Numbered from the stretch's first letter, positions 1 to 5,746 are shown. The stretch: 10,618 nt of DNA from an uncultured Eubacteriales bacterium (GCA_900551415.1 URWB01000085.1:1-10618); one strand, 5' to 3'. Notes: generated by a model not told the origin, from the sequence alone. Made by a program: numbers and translations.

Positions 1-1
1 G

Positions 2-292
2 GCAGGCTTCCTGATGCAGCGCGGCGTGGACACGCTGATCTGTGGCGGCATCGGCGGCGGCGCACAGACCGCGCTCGCGGAAGCAGGCGTAAAGCTCTAC
101 GGTGGTGTCAGCGGCAGCGCGGACGCGGCTGTGCAGGCACTTTTGGACGGCAGCCTCGCGTACAATCCAAATGTACAATGTAACCACCATGGGGAAGGAC
201 ACGGACATGGGGAGGCAGGACACAGTTGCGGCCACCATGGAGAAGGACAGGGACACAGCTGCGGCGGACATGGCGGCTGCAGCAACCACTAA
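2..292 (+). CDS. NifX/NifB-family cofactor-binding protein, C-terminal part
   Basis: The reading frame is open from the left edge, so the true start lies outside the window; the ATG at 14 is internal. The visible 96 residues hold the end of a dinitrogenase iron-molybdenum cofactor (NifX/NifB/NafY-type) domain: a hydrophobic strand ending in the glycine-rich ICGGIGGGAQ, then an alpha/beta segment (AEAGVKLYGGVSG) and a final helix (ADAAVQALLDGSL). It ends in a low-complexity tail of about 35 residues with 10 His and 3 Cys, a likely metal-binding segment. Such small proteins bind iron-sulfur or Fe-Mo type clusters in nitrogen fixers, but in non-fixing Clostridia they are common, stand alone and have unclear roles, often beside Mrp/NifH-type ATPases. 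No nif structural gene is visible here, so a nitrogenase role should not be assumed. Confidence 0.85.
   Translation, partial: AGFLMQRGVDTLICGGIGGGAQTALAEAGVKLYGGVSGSADAAVQALLDGSLAYNPNVQCNHHGEGHGHGEAGHSCGHHGEGQGHSCGGHGGCSNH
184..264 (+). repeat. Imperfect repeat encoding the His-rich tail
   Basis: An 18-bp stretch at 184-201 recurs at 232-249 with one mismatch, and a 14-bp stretch at 218-231 recurs at 251-264 with one mismatch. Together they encode two copies of a unit that starts HHGEG and ends GHSCG; the first copy carries five extra codons. The tail therefore grew by internal duplication of a metal-binding unit. Confidence 0.7.
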
Positions 293-392
293 GCGTTTTG
301 AAAAATTTTCGAAAATCGCAACAAATATGATTTTAGTGTTTATCATTGTAAAATTATTCTAAAAACGAATCAGTGAAAGCACGCCTCCAAAG

Positions 393-438
393 ACAGGTCG
401 AATTTTGACAATCCTTCGACCTGTTTTTGCGTTTTTTT
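393..438 (+). terminator. Rho-independent terminator of the NifX-like gene
   Basis: A perfect 10-bp stem (393-402 with 415-424, core CAGGTCGAA/TTCGACCTG) encloses a 12-nt loop. It is followed by a T run at 424-428 and another at 432-438. It lies 100 bp after the stop codon and just before the next promoter, so the NifX-like gene and the polyferredoxin are separate transcription units. Confidence 0.85.
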
Positions 439-442
439 ATGG

Positions 443-471
443 TTGCGATATACCGCCGCCTGCATTAGAAT
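443..471 (+). promoter_or_regulatory. Promoter of the membrane polyferredoxin
   Basis: A -35-like TTGCGA at 443-448 and a -10 TAGAAT at 466-471 (5 of 6 matches) are separated by exactly 17 bp. They lie just downstream of the terminator and give a short leader of about 30 nt to the TTG start. Predicted by eye, with no sign of an operator. Confidence 0.55.
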
Positions 472-490
472 AAAGAAAAAACGTCTTGGT

Positions 491-497
491 AAGGAGG
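491..497 (+). promoter_or_regulatory. Ribosome binding site that fixes a TTG start
   Basis: AAGGAGG lies 7 nt before a TTG codon at 505. No ATG or GTG fits this site, so TTG is the initiation codon of the polyferredoxin gene. Confidence 0.85.
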
Positions 498-504
498 CAG
501 AGAT

Positions 505-1356
505 TTGAAAAAATATACCGCGCCGCTTTTGATGCTGGCGATCTTTGAAACCATTGCGGTCAGCCTGTGGCTGGTCAAGGACAATCTCTTCTATCTGTTT
601 AATTTCAGCTATATCGGCGGCAGTCTGGCGCTGGGGCTGACGCTCTTCGCGCAGCAAAAGCCCTATGCGCGCCATATCGTGCAGTTTCTCGTCGGCAGCT
701 ACATGCTGGTCTATCTGGGCATCATCTGCGGTGAAAATATGCAGATCGAAGGCTTTTGGTACTATTTGTTCCTCGGGGTATTCGAGGCAGCGACGATCCA
801 CTATGTGGTAGCCAAGATTTTCGGACCGCTGCTGTTCGGGCGCGGCTGGTGCGGCTATGCCTGCTGGACGGCGATGGTACTCGACCTCCTGCCGTACCGG
901 ACGCCGCAGGCACCGCGCAAAGAGGGCTTAGGAAAACTTCGCTGGCTGACCTTTGCGCTTGCGCTGGTGTTTGTCGCATCGTTGTTTATTTTTGATGTCG
1001 AAAGCAAGGATCGCATCATGTGGTACAGCTTTTTGATCGGCAACGCAGTGTATTACGCGGTCGGCATCGCCCTAGCCTTCGCGTTTCGCGACAATCGCGC
1101 GTTCTGCAAATATTTGTGCCCGATTACGATCTTCCTCAAGGCATCGAGCCGGTTTTCGCTGATGCGTGTAGAAGCAGACCCTAAAAAATGCGTATCCTGC
1201 GGCAAGTGCCGCAAGGTCTGCCCTATGAACGTGGCGCCGGATCAGCCGTTCGCCATGCGCGCCAACCGCACCGAATGTATCCTCTGCATGAAGTGCGCGG
1301 AAAACTGCCCGAAAGGGGCGCTGGCACTGACGATGAAATCACACGCCGCGGACTGA
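505..1356 (+). CDS. Membrane-bound polyferredoxin, 4Fe-4S (NapH/CcoG-like)
   Basis: A 283-residue membrane iron-sulfur protein, started by TTG on a strong ribosome binding site. About six hydrophobic helices are visible (near residues 5-23, 30-49, 57-75, 84-105, 146-165, 172-194). Two short cysteine motifs flank the last pair: C116-GYA-C120 and C201-KYL-C205, the CX3C pattern of the NapH/NosR/CcoG/YccM group, though the first has Trp where Pro usually follows. The C-terminal cytoplasmic part carries two complete 4Fe-4S ferredoxin motifs, C229/C232/C235 with C239 before Pro, and C258/C261/C264 with C268 before Pro. The fold suggests electron transfer between a membrane carrier and a redox partner. 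No partner oxidoreductase, nap or nos gene is adjacent and the gene has its own promoter, so the partner is unknown. Family placement is firm; the specific pathway is not. Confidence 0.88.
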   Translation: MKKYTAPLLMLAIFETIAVSLWLVKDNLFYLFNFSYIGGSLALGLTLFAQQKPYARHIVQFLVGSYMLVYLGIICGENMQIEGFWYYLFLGVFEAATIHYVVAKIFGPLLFGRGWCGYACWTAMVLDLLPYRTPQAPRKEGLGKLRWLTFALALVFVASLFIFDVESKDRIMWYSFLIGNAVYYAVGIALAFAFRDNRAFCKYLCPITIFLKASSRFSLMRVEADPKKCVSCGKCRKVCPMNVAPDQPFAMRANRTECILCMKCAENCPKGALALTMKSHAAD

Positions 1357-1369
1357 CCGGCTGCGTGCT

Positions 1370-1396
1370 GCATCAGCGCGCCGCGATGCCTGATGC
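1370..1396 (+). other. Small hairpin after the polyferredoxin gene
   Basis: GCATCAG at 1370-1376 can pair with CTGATGC at 1390-1396, 14 nt after the stop codon. No T run follows, so it is not a standard rho-independent terminator; it may stabilise the 3' end or be chance. I see no convincing gene in the rest of 1357-1594: a 36-codon ORF at 1447-1557 has no ribosome binding site. Confidence 0.25.
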
Positions 1397-1428
1397 TGAT
1401 GATGAGAAGTTGGGGCTGTATTCCGATT

Positions 1429-1457
1429 TTGACAAATGAAGCGTCAATGATCAGAAT
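1429..1457 (+). promoter_or_regulatory. Candidate promoter for the broken ATPase gene
   Basis: A consensus TTGACA at 1429-1434 lies 17 bp before CAGAAT at 1452-1457 (4 of 6 matches to TATAAT). It points at the ATPase remnant starting at 1595, with a leader of about 130 nt. Plausible leftover promoter, weak -10. Confidence 0.35.
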
Positions 1458-1594
1458 AAAACCTCACGCATCGTCGTTTTTGAGTGTTCACAGAAAAGTG
1501 AAAAGCCATCATGCGTATACGCGCTTGATGAAGCGGAAATATTATGAAAAAATATGATTGATCATAGATTTTCGTAAAAATACGGAGGTGCGTT

Positions 1595-1660
1595 ATGACA
1601 TATATTACACGAGAGCTTGAACGCAAGTTCTTAAAGCTCAATGATTTTTTCAAGGAAAAT
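1595..1660 (+). pseudogene. 5' remnant of an AAA_14/DUF4143 ATPase gene
   Basis: A good ribosome binding site (GGAGGTG, about 7 nt upstream) precedes ATG at 1595. The first ~20 residues, MTYITRELERKFLKLNDFFK, match the N-terminus I know from AAA_14/DUF4143 ATPases of Clostridia, where the next residues should run into the Walker A loop (a VTGARQVGKTT-like sequence). Instead the resemblance stops near 1654-1660. The frame stays open to 1909 only by reading through the antisense of the PIN toxin gene. A second piece of what looks like the same protein occurs at about 2541-2615 in the same orientation. The gene is dead: no Walker motifs remain. Start signals are still intact, so a nonsense fusion of 104 residues might be translated. 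Family assignment is from memory of the family and not an alignment. Confidence 0.65.
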
Positions 1661-1690
1661 GACCATTTCCCCGCTATTGGAGAAATGGTC
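1661..1690 (-). terminator. Possible terminator of the toxin-antitoxin operon
   Basis: GACCATTTC at 1661-1669 pairs perfectly with GAAATGGTC at 1682-1690, leaving a 12-nt loop. On the minus strand the hairpin begins 10 nt after the toxin stop codon and is followed by ATTTTCC, only a weak T run. The position suits a terminator for the toxin gene; the tail is poor. It also sits right at the junction with the ATPase remnant. Confidence 0.5.
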
Positions 1691-1699
1691 AGCTGCGTG

Positions 1700-2116
1700 T
1701 TAGATTTCGTTCTCGTTGAGAATATCCAGCATCTCCTTGGGCGTCACCACATAGGGCTTGACCGGGAAATGCTTGATATTGCCGGTTACAAGATAGGCGT
1801 CGGTAGTTTCTCTTGCTTCCATAACCACCTCATAGAAAATTGCGTCATCGGGGTCAGGCACATAGTCCTCAATCGTGGCGGCATCCAAGAAGATAGCCCG
1901 CTTAATTAAACCTGTCAGCGCAATTTCAATGTCCCGGCGGTCAAACTTAAATTTAGGGCGGTGCAGAACATCGTTGTATTCGTCCAGAATATCCTCATGC
2001 AGCACAGGAATCACACGTCCCGCAAGAGCTTCTTGCAGAATAATACCAGGAACGGAGGAAAGGTTAAATAAAGCGGAAACTACTACATTCGTATCAAGGA
2101 CAACATAGTATTTCAT
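1700..2116 (-). CDS. PIN-domain toxin of a type II toxin-antitoxin pair
   Basis: A 138-residue PIN-domain protein, full length for the group annotated as putative toxin component, PIN family. PIN toxins are Mg-dependent ribonucleases that usually cut tRNA, rRNA or mRNA. Acidic residues of the active site are visible: D8 in VVLDTNVVVSA at the first strand, E46 in ILDEYNDVL, an acidic group D88/D90/D91 in VPDPDDAIF, and D106 in TTDAYLVTGNIKHF. The ATG lies 2 nt beyond the antitoxin stop, with GGAG (2124-2127) inside the antitoxin's last codons, so the two are translated as a coupled pair. The active site looks intact, so the toxin is probably functional. The module lies between two pieces of a broken ATPase gene, which suggests recent arrival. 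The RNA target cannot be read from the sequence. Confidence 0.88.
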   Translation of the reverse strand: MKYYVVLDTNVVVSALFNLSSVPGIILQEALAGRVIPVLHEDILDEYNDVLHRPKFKFDRRDIEIALTGLIKRAIFLDAATIEDYVPDPDDAIFYEVVMEARETTDAYLVTGNIKHFPVKPYVVTPKEMLDILNENEI

Positions 2117-2118
2117 GG

Positions 2119-2439
2119 TTACGCTCCGTTCCGAGCATTTCTTGACGCACGGTCGGCACGGGACGCTGCAATCTCAGCATTGATCTCATCCAGCGACATA
2201 TCCGCCGTGCCGTTCTGCTGTGCGGCTTCACTCAGGCTTTGCACGGCGCGGATCGCCCGCTCAGCTCTGTATTCCTGCTTGGGCAGCGTCATGGAAAAGG
2301 GAACGCCATTTACCACGACAGAGCGTTTCAAAAACATTCGGATAGCGGTGGGAAGGTCGATGCCGAGTTCATCGTAGACAGCGGCAGCCTTGGCGCGGAG
2401 ATCATCGTCAACACGCACCTGCATAACACTTGTAGCCAT
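2119..2439 (-). CDS. RelB/DinJ-family antitoxin
   Basis: A 106-residue antitoxin, first gene of the minus-strand module. The N-terminal ~50 residues match the RelB/DinJ ribbon-helix-helix pattern: a short strand (SVMQVRVDDDL), a helix (RAKAAAVYDELG), then IDLPTAIRMFLKRSV, with the conserved VNGVPF segment after it. The polar C-terminal half (about 56-106) is the likely toxin-wrapping region. The start is set by AAAGGAG at 2447-2453, 7 nt before the ATG. RelB/DinJ proteins classically pair with RelE/YafQ-type toxins; pairing with a PIN toxin also occurs in Firmicutes. It should repress its own promoter, which carries a suitable inverted repeat. Confidence 0.88.
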   Translation of the reverse strand: MATSVMQVRVDDDLRAKAAAVYDELGIDLPTAIRMFLKRSVVVNGVPFSMTLPKQEYRAERAIRAVQSLSEAAQQNGTADMSLDEINAEIAASRADRASRNARNGA

Positions 2440-2461
2440 AAAAGCACTCCTTTCAAATATA

Positions 2462-2511
2462 ATTGTGTTGGTTTATAATACAATCATATTCTATTATACG
2501 CAAAAAGTCAA
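2462..2511 (-). promoter_or_regulatory. Promoter and operator of the toxin-antitoxin operon
   Basis: On the minus strand, -35 TTGACT (plus-strand 2506-2511) and -10 TATGAT (2483-2488) stand exactly 17 bp apart, each matching 5 of 6 consensus bases. Directly downstream lies an inverted repeat, ATTGTGTT (2462-2469) and AATACAAT (2477-2484) on the plus strand, with one mismatch and a 7-bp spacer. It overlaps the end of the -10, where bound antitoxin, alone or with toxin, would block transcription. The operator role is inferred from position and from how RelB-type antitoxins work. Confidence 0.7.
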
Positions 2512-2540
2512 GTGTTAGTCATCTGATGGTCTCTTGGGCA

Positions 2541-2615
2541 GGCAGTATCACCGATGCTGTGCGCTTCCGCAAGTTTCTTGCAGGCTGCGCCTCGCTTGTG
2601 TCGGAACAGCTCAAT
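2541..2615 (+). pseudogene. Internal remnant of the same AAA_14/DUF4143 ATPase gene
   Basis: In one plus-strand frame this stretch encodes GSITDAVRFRKFLAGCASLV followed by SEQLN. I recognise this as the segment after the ATPase core in AAA_14/DUF4143 proteins (an ITDTVRF-like start and a LVSEQVNY-like end). No ribosome binding site or start fits it as a gene of its own, and the resemblance fades on both sides. An open frame runs 2463-2696, but its first part lies over the antitoxin promoter and its end over the blaI promoter. With the piece at 1595 this accounts for two parts of one gene; the Walker region between them is missing. Assignment is from memory of the family. Confidence 0.6.
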
Positions 2616-2663
2616 GATTCAACGCCGGAAGTTAAAACCATCCTAACACAGATGAAAAGGGGA

Positions 2664-2692
2664 TTGACAAATGCGTACTACAGCTGTAGTAT
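2664..2692 (+). promoter_or_regulatory. Promoter of the blaI-blaR1-like operon
   Basis: A perfect -35 TTGACA at 2664-2669 and a -10 TAGTAT at 2687-2692 are 17 bp apart. The first BlaI-type operator covers the spacer and most of the -10, so a bound repressor would block polymerase. Confidence 0.75.
2676..2691 (+). promoter_or_regulatory. BlaI/MecI-type operator 1, perfect 16-bp palindrome
   Basis: TACTACAGCTGTAGTA is a perfect palindrome and fits the known BlaI/MecI/CopY-type operator, TACTACA with TGTAGTA around a 2-bp centre. It lies between the -35 and -10 of the operon promoter. This supports autoregulation by the repressor encoded 39 bp downstream. Confidence 0.85.
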
Positions 2693-2704
2693 ATAGGCAA
2701 GCGA

Positions 2705-2720
2705 TACTACACTTGTAGGA
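2705..2720 (+). promoter_or_regulatory. BlaI/MecI-type operator 2, over the ribosome binding site
   Basis: TACTACACTTGTAGGA repeats the operator with one changed base in the right half-site. Its centre lies 29 bp from that of operator 1. The right half runs into the ribosome binding site (AGGAGG, 2717-2722), and that overlap may explain the one deviating base: a T there would break the AGGAGG. Confidence 0.75.
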
Positions 2721-2729
2721 GGATGAGAG

Positions 2730-3092
2730 ATGAACTTATCGGAACGGGAATGGATGGTGCTGCGCGCGCTCTGGGAGACGGGCGGCGCGGAGCTGGGAAC
2801 GCTGGTACAGCGGCTGCAGCCGGAGACCGGATGGAGCCGCAATACGGTACTGACCTATTTGACACGCATGGAAGGCAAGGGGCTGGTGGCAATCGACAAG
2901 ACGCTTACGCCGCATCAATACCGAGCGGTGCCGGATCAGGAAAGCTGCCGAGAGCAGGAACGAAAGAGCTTCGTAGAACGGGTCTACAGCGGCGCGACGG
3001 GGGACTTGATTGCGGCTTTTTTGAAAGAAGAGAAGATCACGCCTGCGGAGCGGGAGCGTCTGCGCAAGCTGCTGGATGAAATGGAGGTGTAG
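2730..3092 (+). CDS. blaI: BlaI/MecI/CopY-family repressor
   Basis: A 120-residue winged-helix repressor of the Penicillinase_R family. It opens with LSEREWMVLRALWE, continues into the recognition region GWSRNTVLTYLTRMEGKGLVAI (about 34-55) and the wing (DKTLTPHQYRAV). The C-terminal helical part (about 70-120) forms the dimer interface. In staphylococcal BlaI/MecI the activating cut falls between Asn101 and Phe102; the matching position here seems to be A96-F97 within LIAAFLKEE, so the cut bond differs if it is used. The start has TAGGAGG 7 nt upstream. The repressor binds two operators in its own promoter and is followed after 3 nt by the BlaR1-like protease, the standard sensor pair. No beta-lactamase or PBP2a gene is present, so the regulated genes may be only this operon or lie elsewhere. 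Confidence 0.9.
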   Translation: MNLSEREWMVLRALWETGGAELGTLVQRLQPETGWSRNTVLTYLTRMEGKGLVAIDKTLTPHQYRAVPDQESCREQERKSFVERVYSGATGDLIAAFLKEEKITPAERERLRKLLDEMEV

Positions 3093-3095
3093 CGG

Positions 3096-5093
3096 ATGTT
3101 TGATTTATGGGCGTTTTTACTGCAAACCCTGACCGCCTCCGGCGTCGCCGCGCTTCTGCTCCTGCTCAAAGCGCTGTTTCAGGACAAACTGCCGCCGAAG
3201 TGGCAGTTTGCCGTTTGGAGCGTGCTCGCGCTGATGCTGCTGCTCCCGGCAGGCTATCATGGACGCTATGTGCTCGTTCACTGGCAGGTCCCGATTGAGA
3301 TGCTCAAGGCATGGTGCGGAGATTTCGGCTTTACACAGGTCTATTTCCCCCTGCCGTTTGTCAAGGCGATCCCGACGACAGTGAGCGGCTGGCTCTTTGT
3401 GCTGTATACTGCCGGCGTGATTTTTTTCGCGGCGAAATACATGCTTTCCTATATAAGCCTGCGCCAGCTTCTGCGCCGCGGACGGACGGTGCAGGGGGAA
3501 CGCCTCGCGCGCATCGAGCAGATTGCGGACGCACATGATCTGAAGCTTTGCCGCGTTGTGGAGGTCAGCGATTTGCCGAGCGCGTTCGTATGCGGCATCT
3601 TGCGTCCGGTGCTGGCCATTCCGGCAAGGGCGGAGGCGAACAGCACCACCCAAGACAAGGCATATGCGGCAGAGCGCGGAGAAAGCACCGATGCGATGGA
3701 CGAAAAGGTACTGCTGCATGAGCTGTTTCATTTGAAGCATCGGGATACCTTTTGGAGTGCGTTGATCTGTCTGCTGCGCTGTATCCACTGGTGCAACCCG
3801 CTGCTGGTTTACTGCGCCGACCGCGCGCTGAATGATATGGAGTCACGCTGCGATCAATATGTGCTGGAGCATCTGGAGGGTGAGGCGCGGCGCGATTACG
3901 GGAGAATCCTGCTAGCTATGGCAAACGAAAAATTTGCCCGGACACCGGGCAGCACCTGTATCAACAACGGCGGCAGCAATATCCGCCGCCGCATCGAGGC
4001 AATCGCCAGATTCAAAAAATATCCGGTCGGCATGGGGCTGGTCTCCGTTTGTATTGTGATCATCCTCGCGGTTTCTCTGGCGGTCGGGACCAGTCCGGCC
4101 AAGGCATACGCCAAGGGGAGTTTTACACAGCTGAATCTGGCATCAGCCAGAAGCATCCCATGTACGACTTATGCGGGCGCGCTCGACGCTTATGCAAAGG
4201 CCATATTGGAGCAAAGCGGCGCCTATCGGGCGATGTGCGCGCCGATTAGCATGCAGGCCGAGCTATTGCAGGAGATCAAAGAAAACCGGCATCACGGATT
4301 TTCTCCGGATTGGGACAGCGGTCTGGAAGTACCTGCCGACGCGCAGCAGGATTATTGCATTTATAATCTGACGCAAAGCGGAGACGAGCGTTATGACGGA
4401 CTGCTCGTTGTACACCTGCGGTATCCGCCGGATGGCCTGGCTGCCGAGGAGCAGACCATGTATCTCGGCGTGCAGGAACTGCGTGTCCAAAGAGAAGCAG
4501 CACGCTGGGTGGTGATCCCGCAGGAAGATTTTCGCTATATAGACGTGCCGGAACTTGATCTGAGTTGGGGCTGCACCGAGCTGCCGGGACTGATCTATAC
4601 CGGCGAAGCCTGTGATATGCGGGCGCAGATCAGCGTGCAGTATATGTATGAGATTGACAGTAGAATCGAGACCGACTGGGATGTCATGTGGGGAGCGCAG
4701 GGCTATTTTGATACGACGCCGAAGCCGCATGCGAAATTTACAAAAATCACATACATGCAGAATGTAAGCTGCACGCATTTGGGAAATGCGGAGCAAAGAG
4801 ATGAAATCAAGCAGATCGGCTTATCTGCGGCTCCGGCGTTTACAGGAGAAAAAAGACCGCAGAATCTTCCGGTAGCAGCGGCAGGGTATAACGGAAGTGA
4901 CAGCGACGGACGCATTTGGGACAGCCAGGAAACAAGGAAGGGCTGGGGACCATCGATCGATTTAGGCGGCGGCGGAACAAGCCTTTCTTCCGAGGAAGAA
5001 GTTAGAATTCCGGCGTACTACGCGGCAGAACTGTATTTGAACGGGAAAGGCGCGGCGGAACTGGAGCTGCGGTTACAGGAGGATACGAAATGA
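3096..5093 (+). CDS. BlaR1-like M56 membrane metalloprotease with unknown sensor domain
   Basis: A 665-residue membrane sensor-protease. Hydrophobic segments lie near 5-28, 37-51, 97-120, 219-232 and 311-331. The M56 zinc protease site is intact: H208-E209-L-F-H212, with E249 in NDMESRCDQYVL as probable third ligand. The conserved NIRRRIEAI segment (295-303) precedes the last membrane helix. In BlaR1/MecR1, ligand binding outside activates the inner protease, which leads to loss of BlaI. Here the ~330 residues after the last helix do not resemble the penicillin-binding domain: the only SxxK is SPAK at 333-336, directly after the helix, and there is no KTG-type motif. The outer domain is rich in acidic and aromatic residues, with a Gly/Ser-rich stretch near its end, and I do not recognise it. 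The ligand is therefore probably not a beta-lactam. Starts 3 nt after blaI (RBS GGAGGTG) and overlaps the next gene by 4 bp. Confidence 0.88.
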   Translation: MFDLWAFLLQTLTASGVAALLLLLKALFQDKLPPKWQFAVWSVLALMLLLPAGYHGRYVLVHWQVPIEMLKAWCGDFGFTQVYFPLPFVKAIPTTVSGWLFVLYTAGVIFFAAKYMLSYISLRQLLRRGRTVQGERLARIEQIADAHDLKLCRVVEVSDLPSAFVCGILRPVLAIPARAEANSTTQDKAYAAERGESTDAMDEKVLLHELFHLKHRDTFWSALICLLRCIHWCNPLLVYCADRALNDMESRCDQYVLEHLEGEARRDYGRILLAMANEKFARTPGSTCINNGGSNIRRRIEAIARFKKYPVGMGLVSVCIVIILAVSLAVGTSPAKAYAKGSFTQLNLASARSIPCTTYAGALDAYAKAILEQSGAYRAMCAPISMQAELLQEIKENRHHGFSPDWDSGLEVPADAQQDYCIYNLTQSGDERYDGLLVVHLRYPPDGLAAEEQTMYLGVQELRVQREAARWVVIPQEDFRYIDVPELDLSWGCTELPGLIYTGEACDMRAQISVQYMYEIDSRIETDWDVMWGAQGYFDTTPKPHAKFTKITYMQNVSCTHLGNAEQRDEIKQIGLSAAPAFTGEKRPQNLPVAAAGYNGSDSDGRIWDSQETRKGWGPSIDLGGGGTSLSSEEEVRIPAYYAAELYLNGKGAAELELRLQEDTK

Positions 5094-5746
5094 GAACAGA
5101 CTATCAGAAGCTGCAGCGCAGTCTTTCAAAAGTAATCTTGGGGTATGTATTCTTATATATCAATATTAACATCGGGCAGGTCAACCTGCTGCCGGTTTTC
5201 GTAGGATATCTGCTTTTTCTTTCGGCGATCGAAGGCTTGAAAGAAGAGGAACGGGAGCTGTCTCTGCTGAAGACGCTCGGCGTGATCCTGGCCTTGTGGC
5301 ATGCCTTCGTTTGGGCAATGAGCTGGGTATCTGTCGAAATCGAGGGGAAATGGCTGTTGGCGGATATTTTGATCAGTGTGATGAATATCTACTTTCAATT
5401 TCAGTTTGTAACCAATCTTGCGGCGATTGCGGAGAAATATCAGACGGAGGAGGATGATCTGCATGGAAAGATGCTCAAGTATCGGACGTGGCAGACAGTC
5501 ATCTTGACGGTGATCACCATCGTGACAGAACTGCTACCTCAGGAGCCTACGCTGGTGGGATATCTTTTCACGACCATGGCAGTGGTTTATTTGATTCTGG
5601 CATTCTGTCTGATCAAGGCGCTGTTTGACCTGCGCAGATGTGTACAGGAACCGCGGCCGGAACCAGGTGAGACAGAATCCGCAGCGTCGCGCACGCATGT
5701 GCCGAAAGAAGAAAGCACAGCGGAGGCCGGTGCAGAAACAGACTAG
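5090..5746 (+). CDS. Small membrane protein, third gene of the blaI operon
   Basis: A 218-residue protein of unrecognised family. Its ATG overlaps the stop of the BlaR1-like gene (ATGA), with AGGAGG 7 nt upstream, so translation is coupled. About five or six hydrophobic segments are visible (near 13-27, 31-49, 61-82, 88-110, 134-150 and 153-178). A charged linker follows the fourth (EKYQTEEDDLHGKMLKYR, about 115-132). A polar tail of about 35 residues, rich in Glu, Pro, Ala and Thr, ends the protein. No catalytic motif is visible. Tight coupling to the sensor-protease suggests it either helps sensing or is the effector the circuit controls, but no function can be assigned from the sequence. 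Confidence 0.8.
   Translation: MRTDYQKLQRSLSKVILGYVFLYININIGQVNLLPVFVGYLLFLSAIEGLKEEERELSLLKTLGVILALWHAFVWAMSWVSVEIEGKWLLADILISVMNIYFQFQFVTNLAAIAEKYQTEEDDLHGKMLKYRTWQTVILTVITIVTELLPQEPTLVGYLFTTMAVVYLILAFCLIKALFDLRRCVQEPRPEPGETESAASRTHVPKEESTAEAGAETD

Noticed and set aside
332..365. AT-rich stretch after the NifX-like gene as a promoter
   Set aside because: It lies before the strong terminator, so a transcript from it would not reach the next gene, and no spaced -35/-10 pair is evident.
1447..1557. 36-codon open frame before the ATPase remnant
   Set aside because: No ribosome binding site and no recognisable sequence; it is within what is expected by chance in this AT-rich gap.
2463..2696. 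77-codon open frame as a complete small gene
   Set aside because: Its start lies in the antitoxin operator and its end in the blaI operator; only the middle resembles a protein, and that part is better explained as an ATPase fragment.
3117..3788. Minus-strand open frame of 223 codons opposite the BlaR1-like gene
   Set aside because: The plus strand encodes a recognisable M56 protease here; the antisense frame shows no domain and no start signals.
4263..4796. Minus-strand open frame of 177 codons opposite the BlaR1-like outer domain
   Set aside because: The outer domain is unfamiliar, so I considered whether the minus strand was the real gene. The plus frame is continuous with the protease and coupled to the next gene, and the minus frame has no ribosome binding site.
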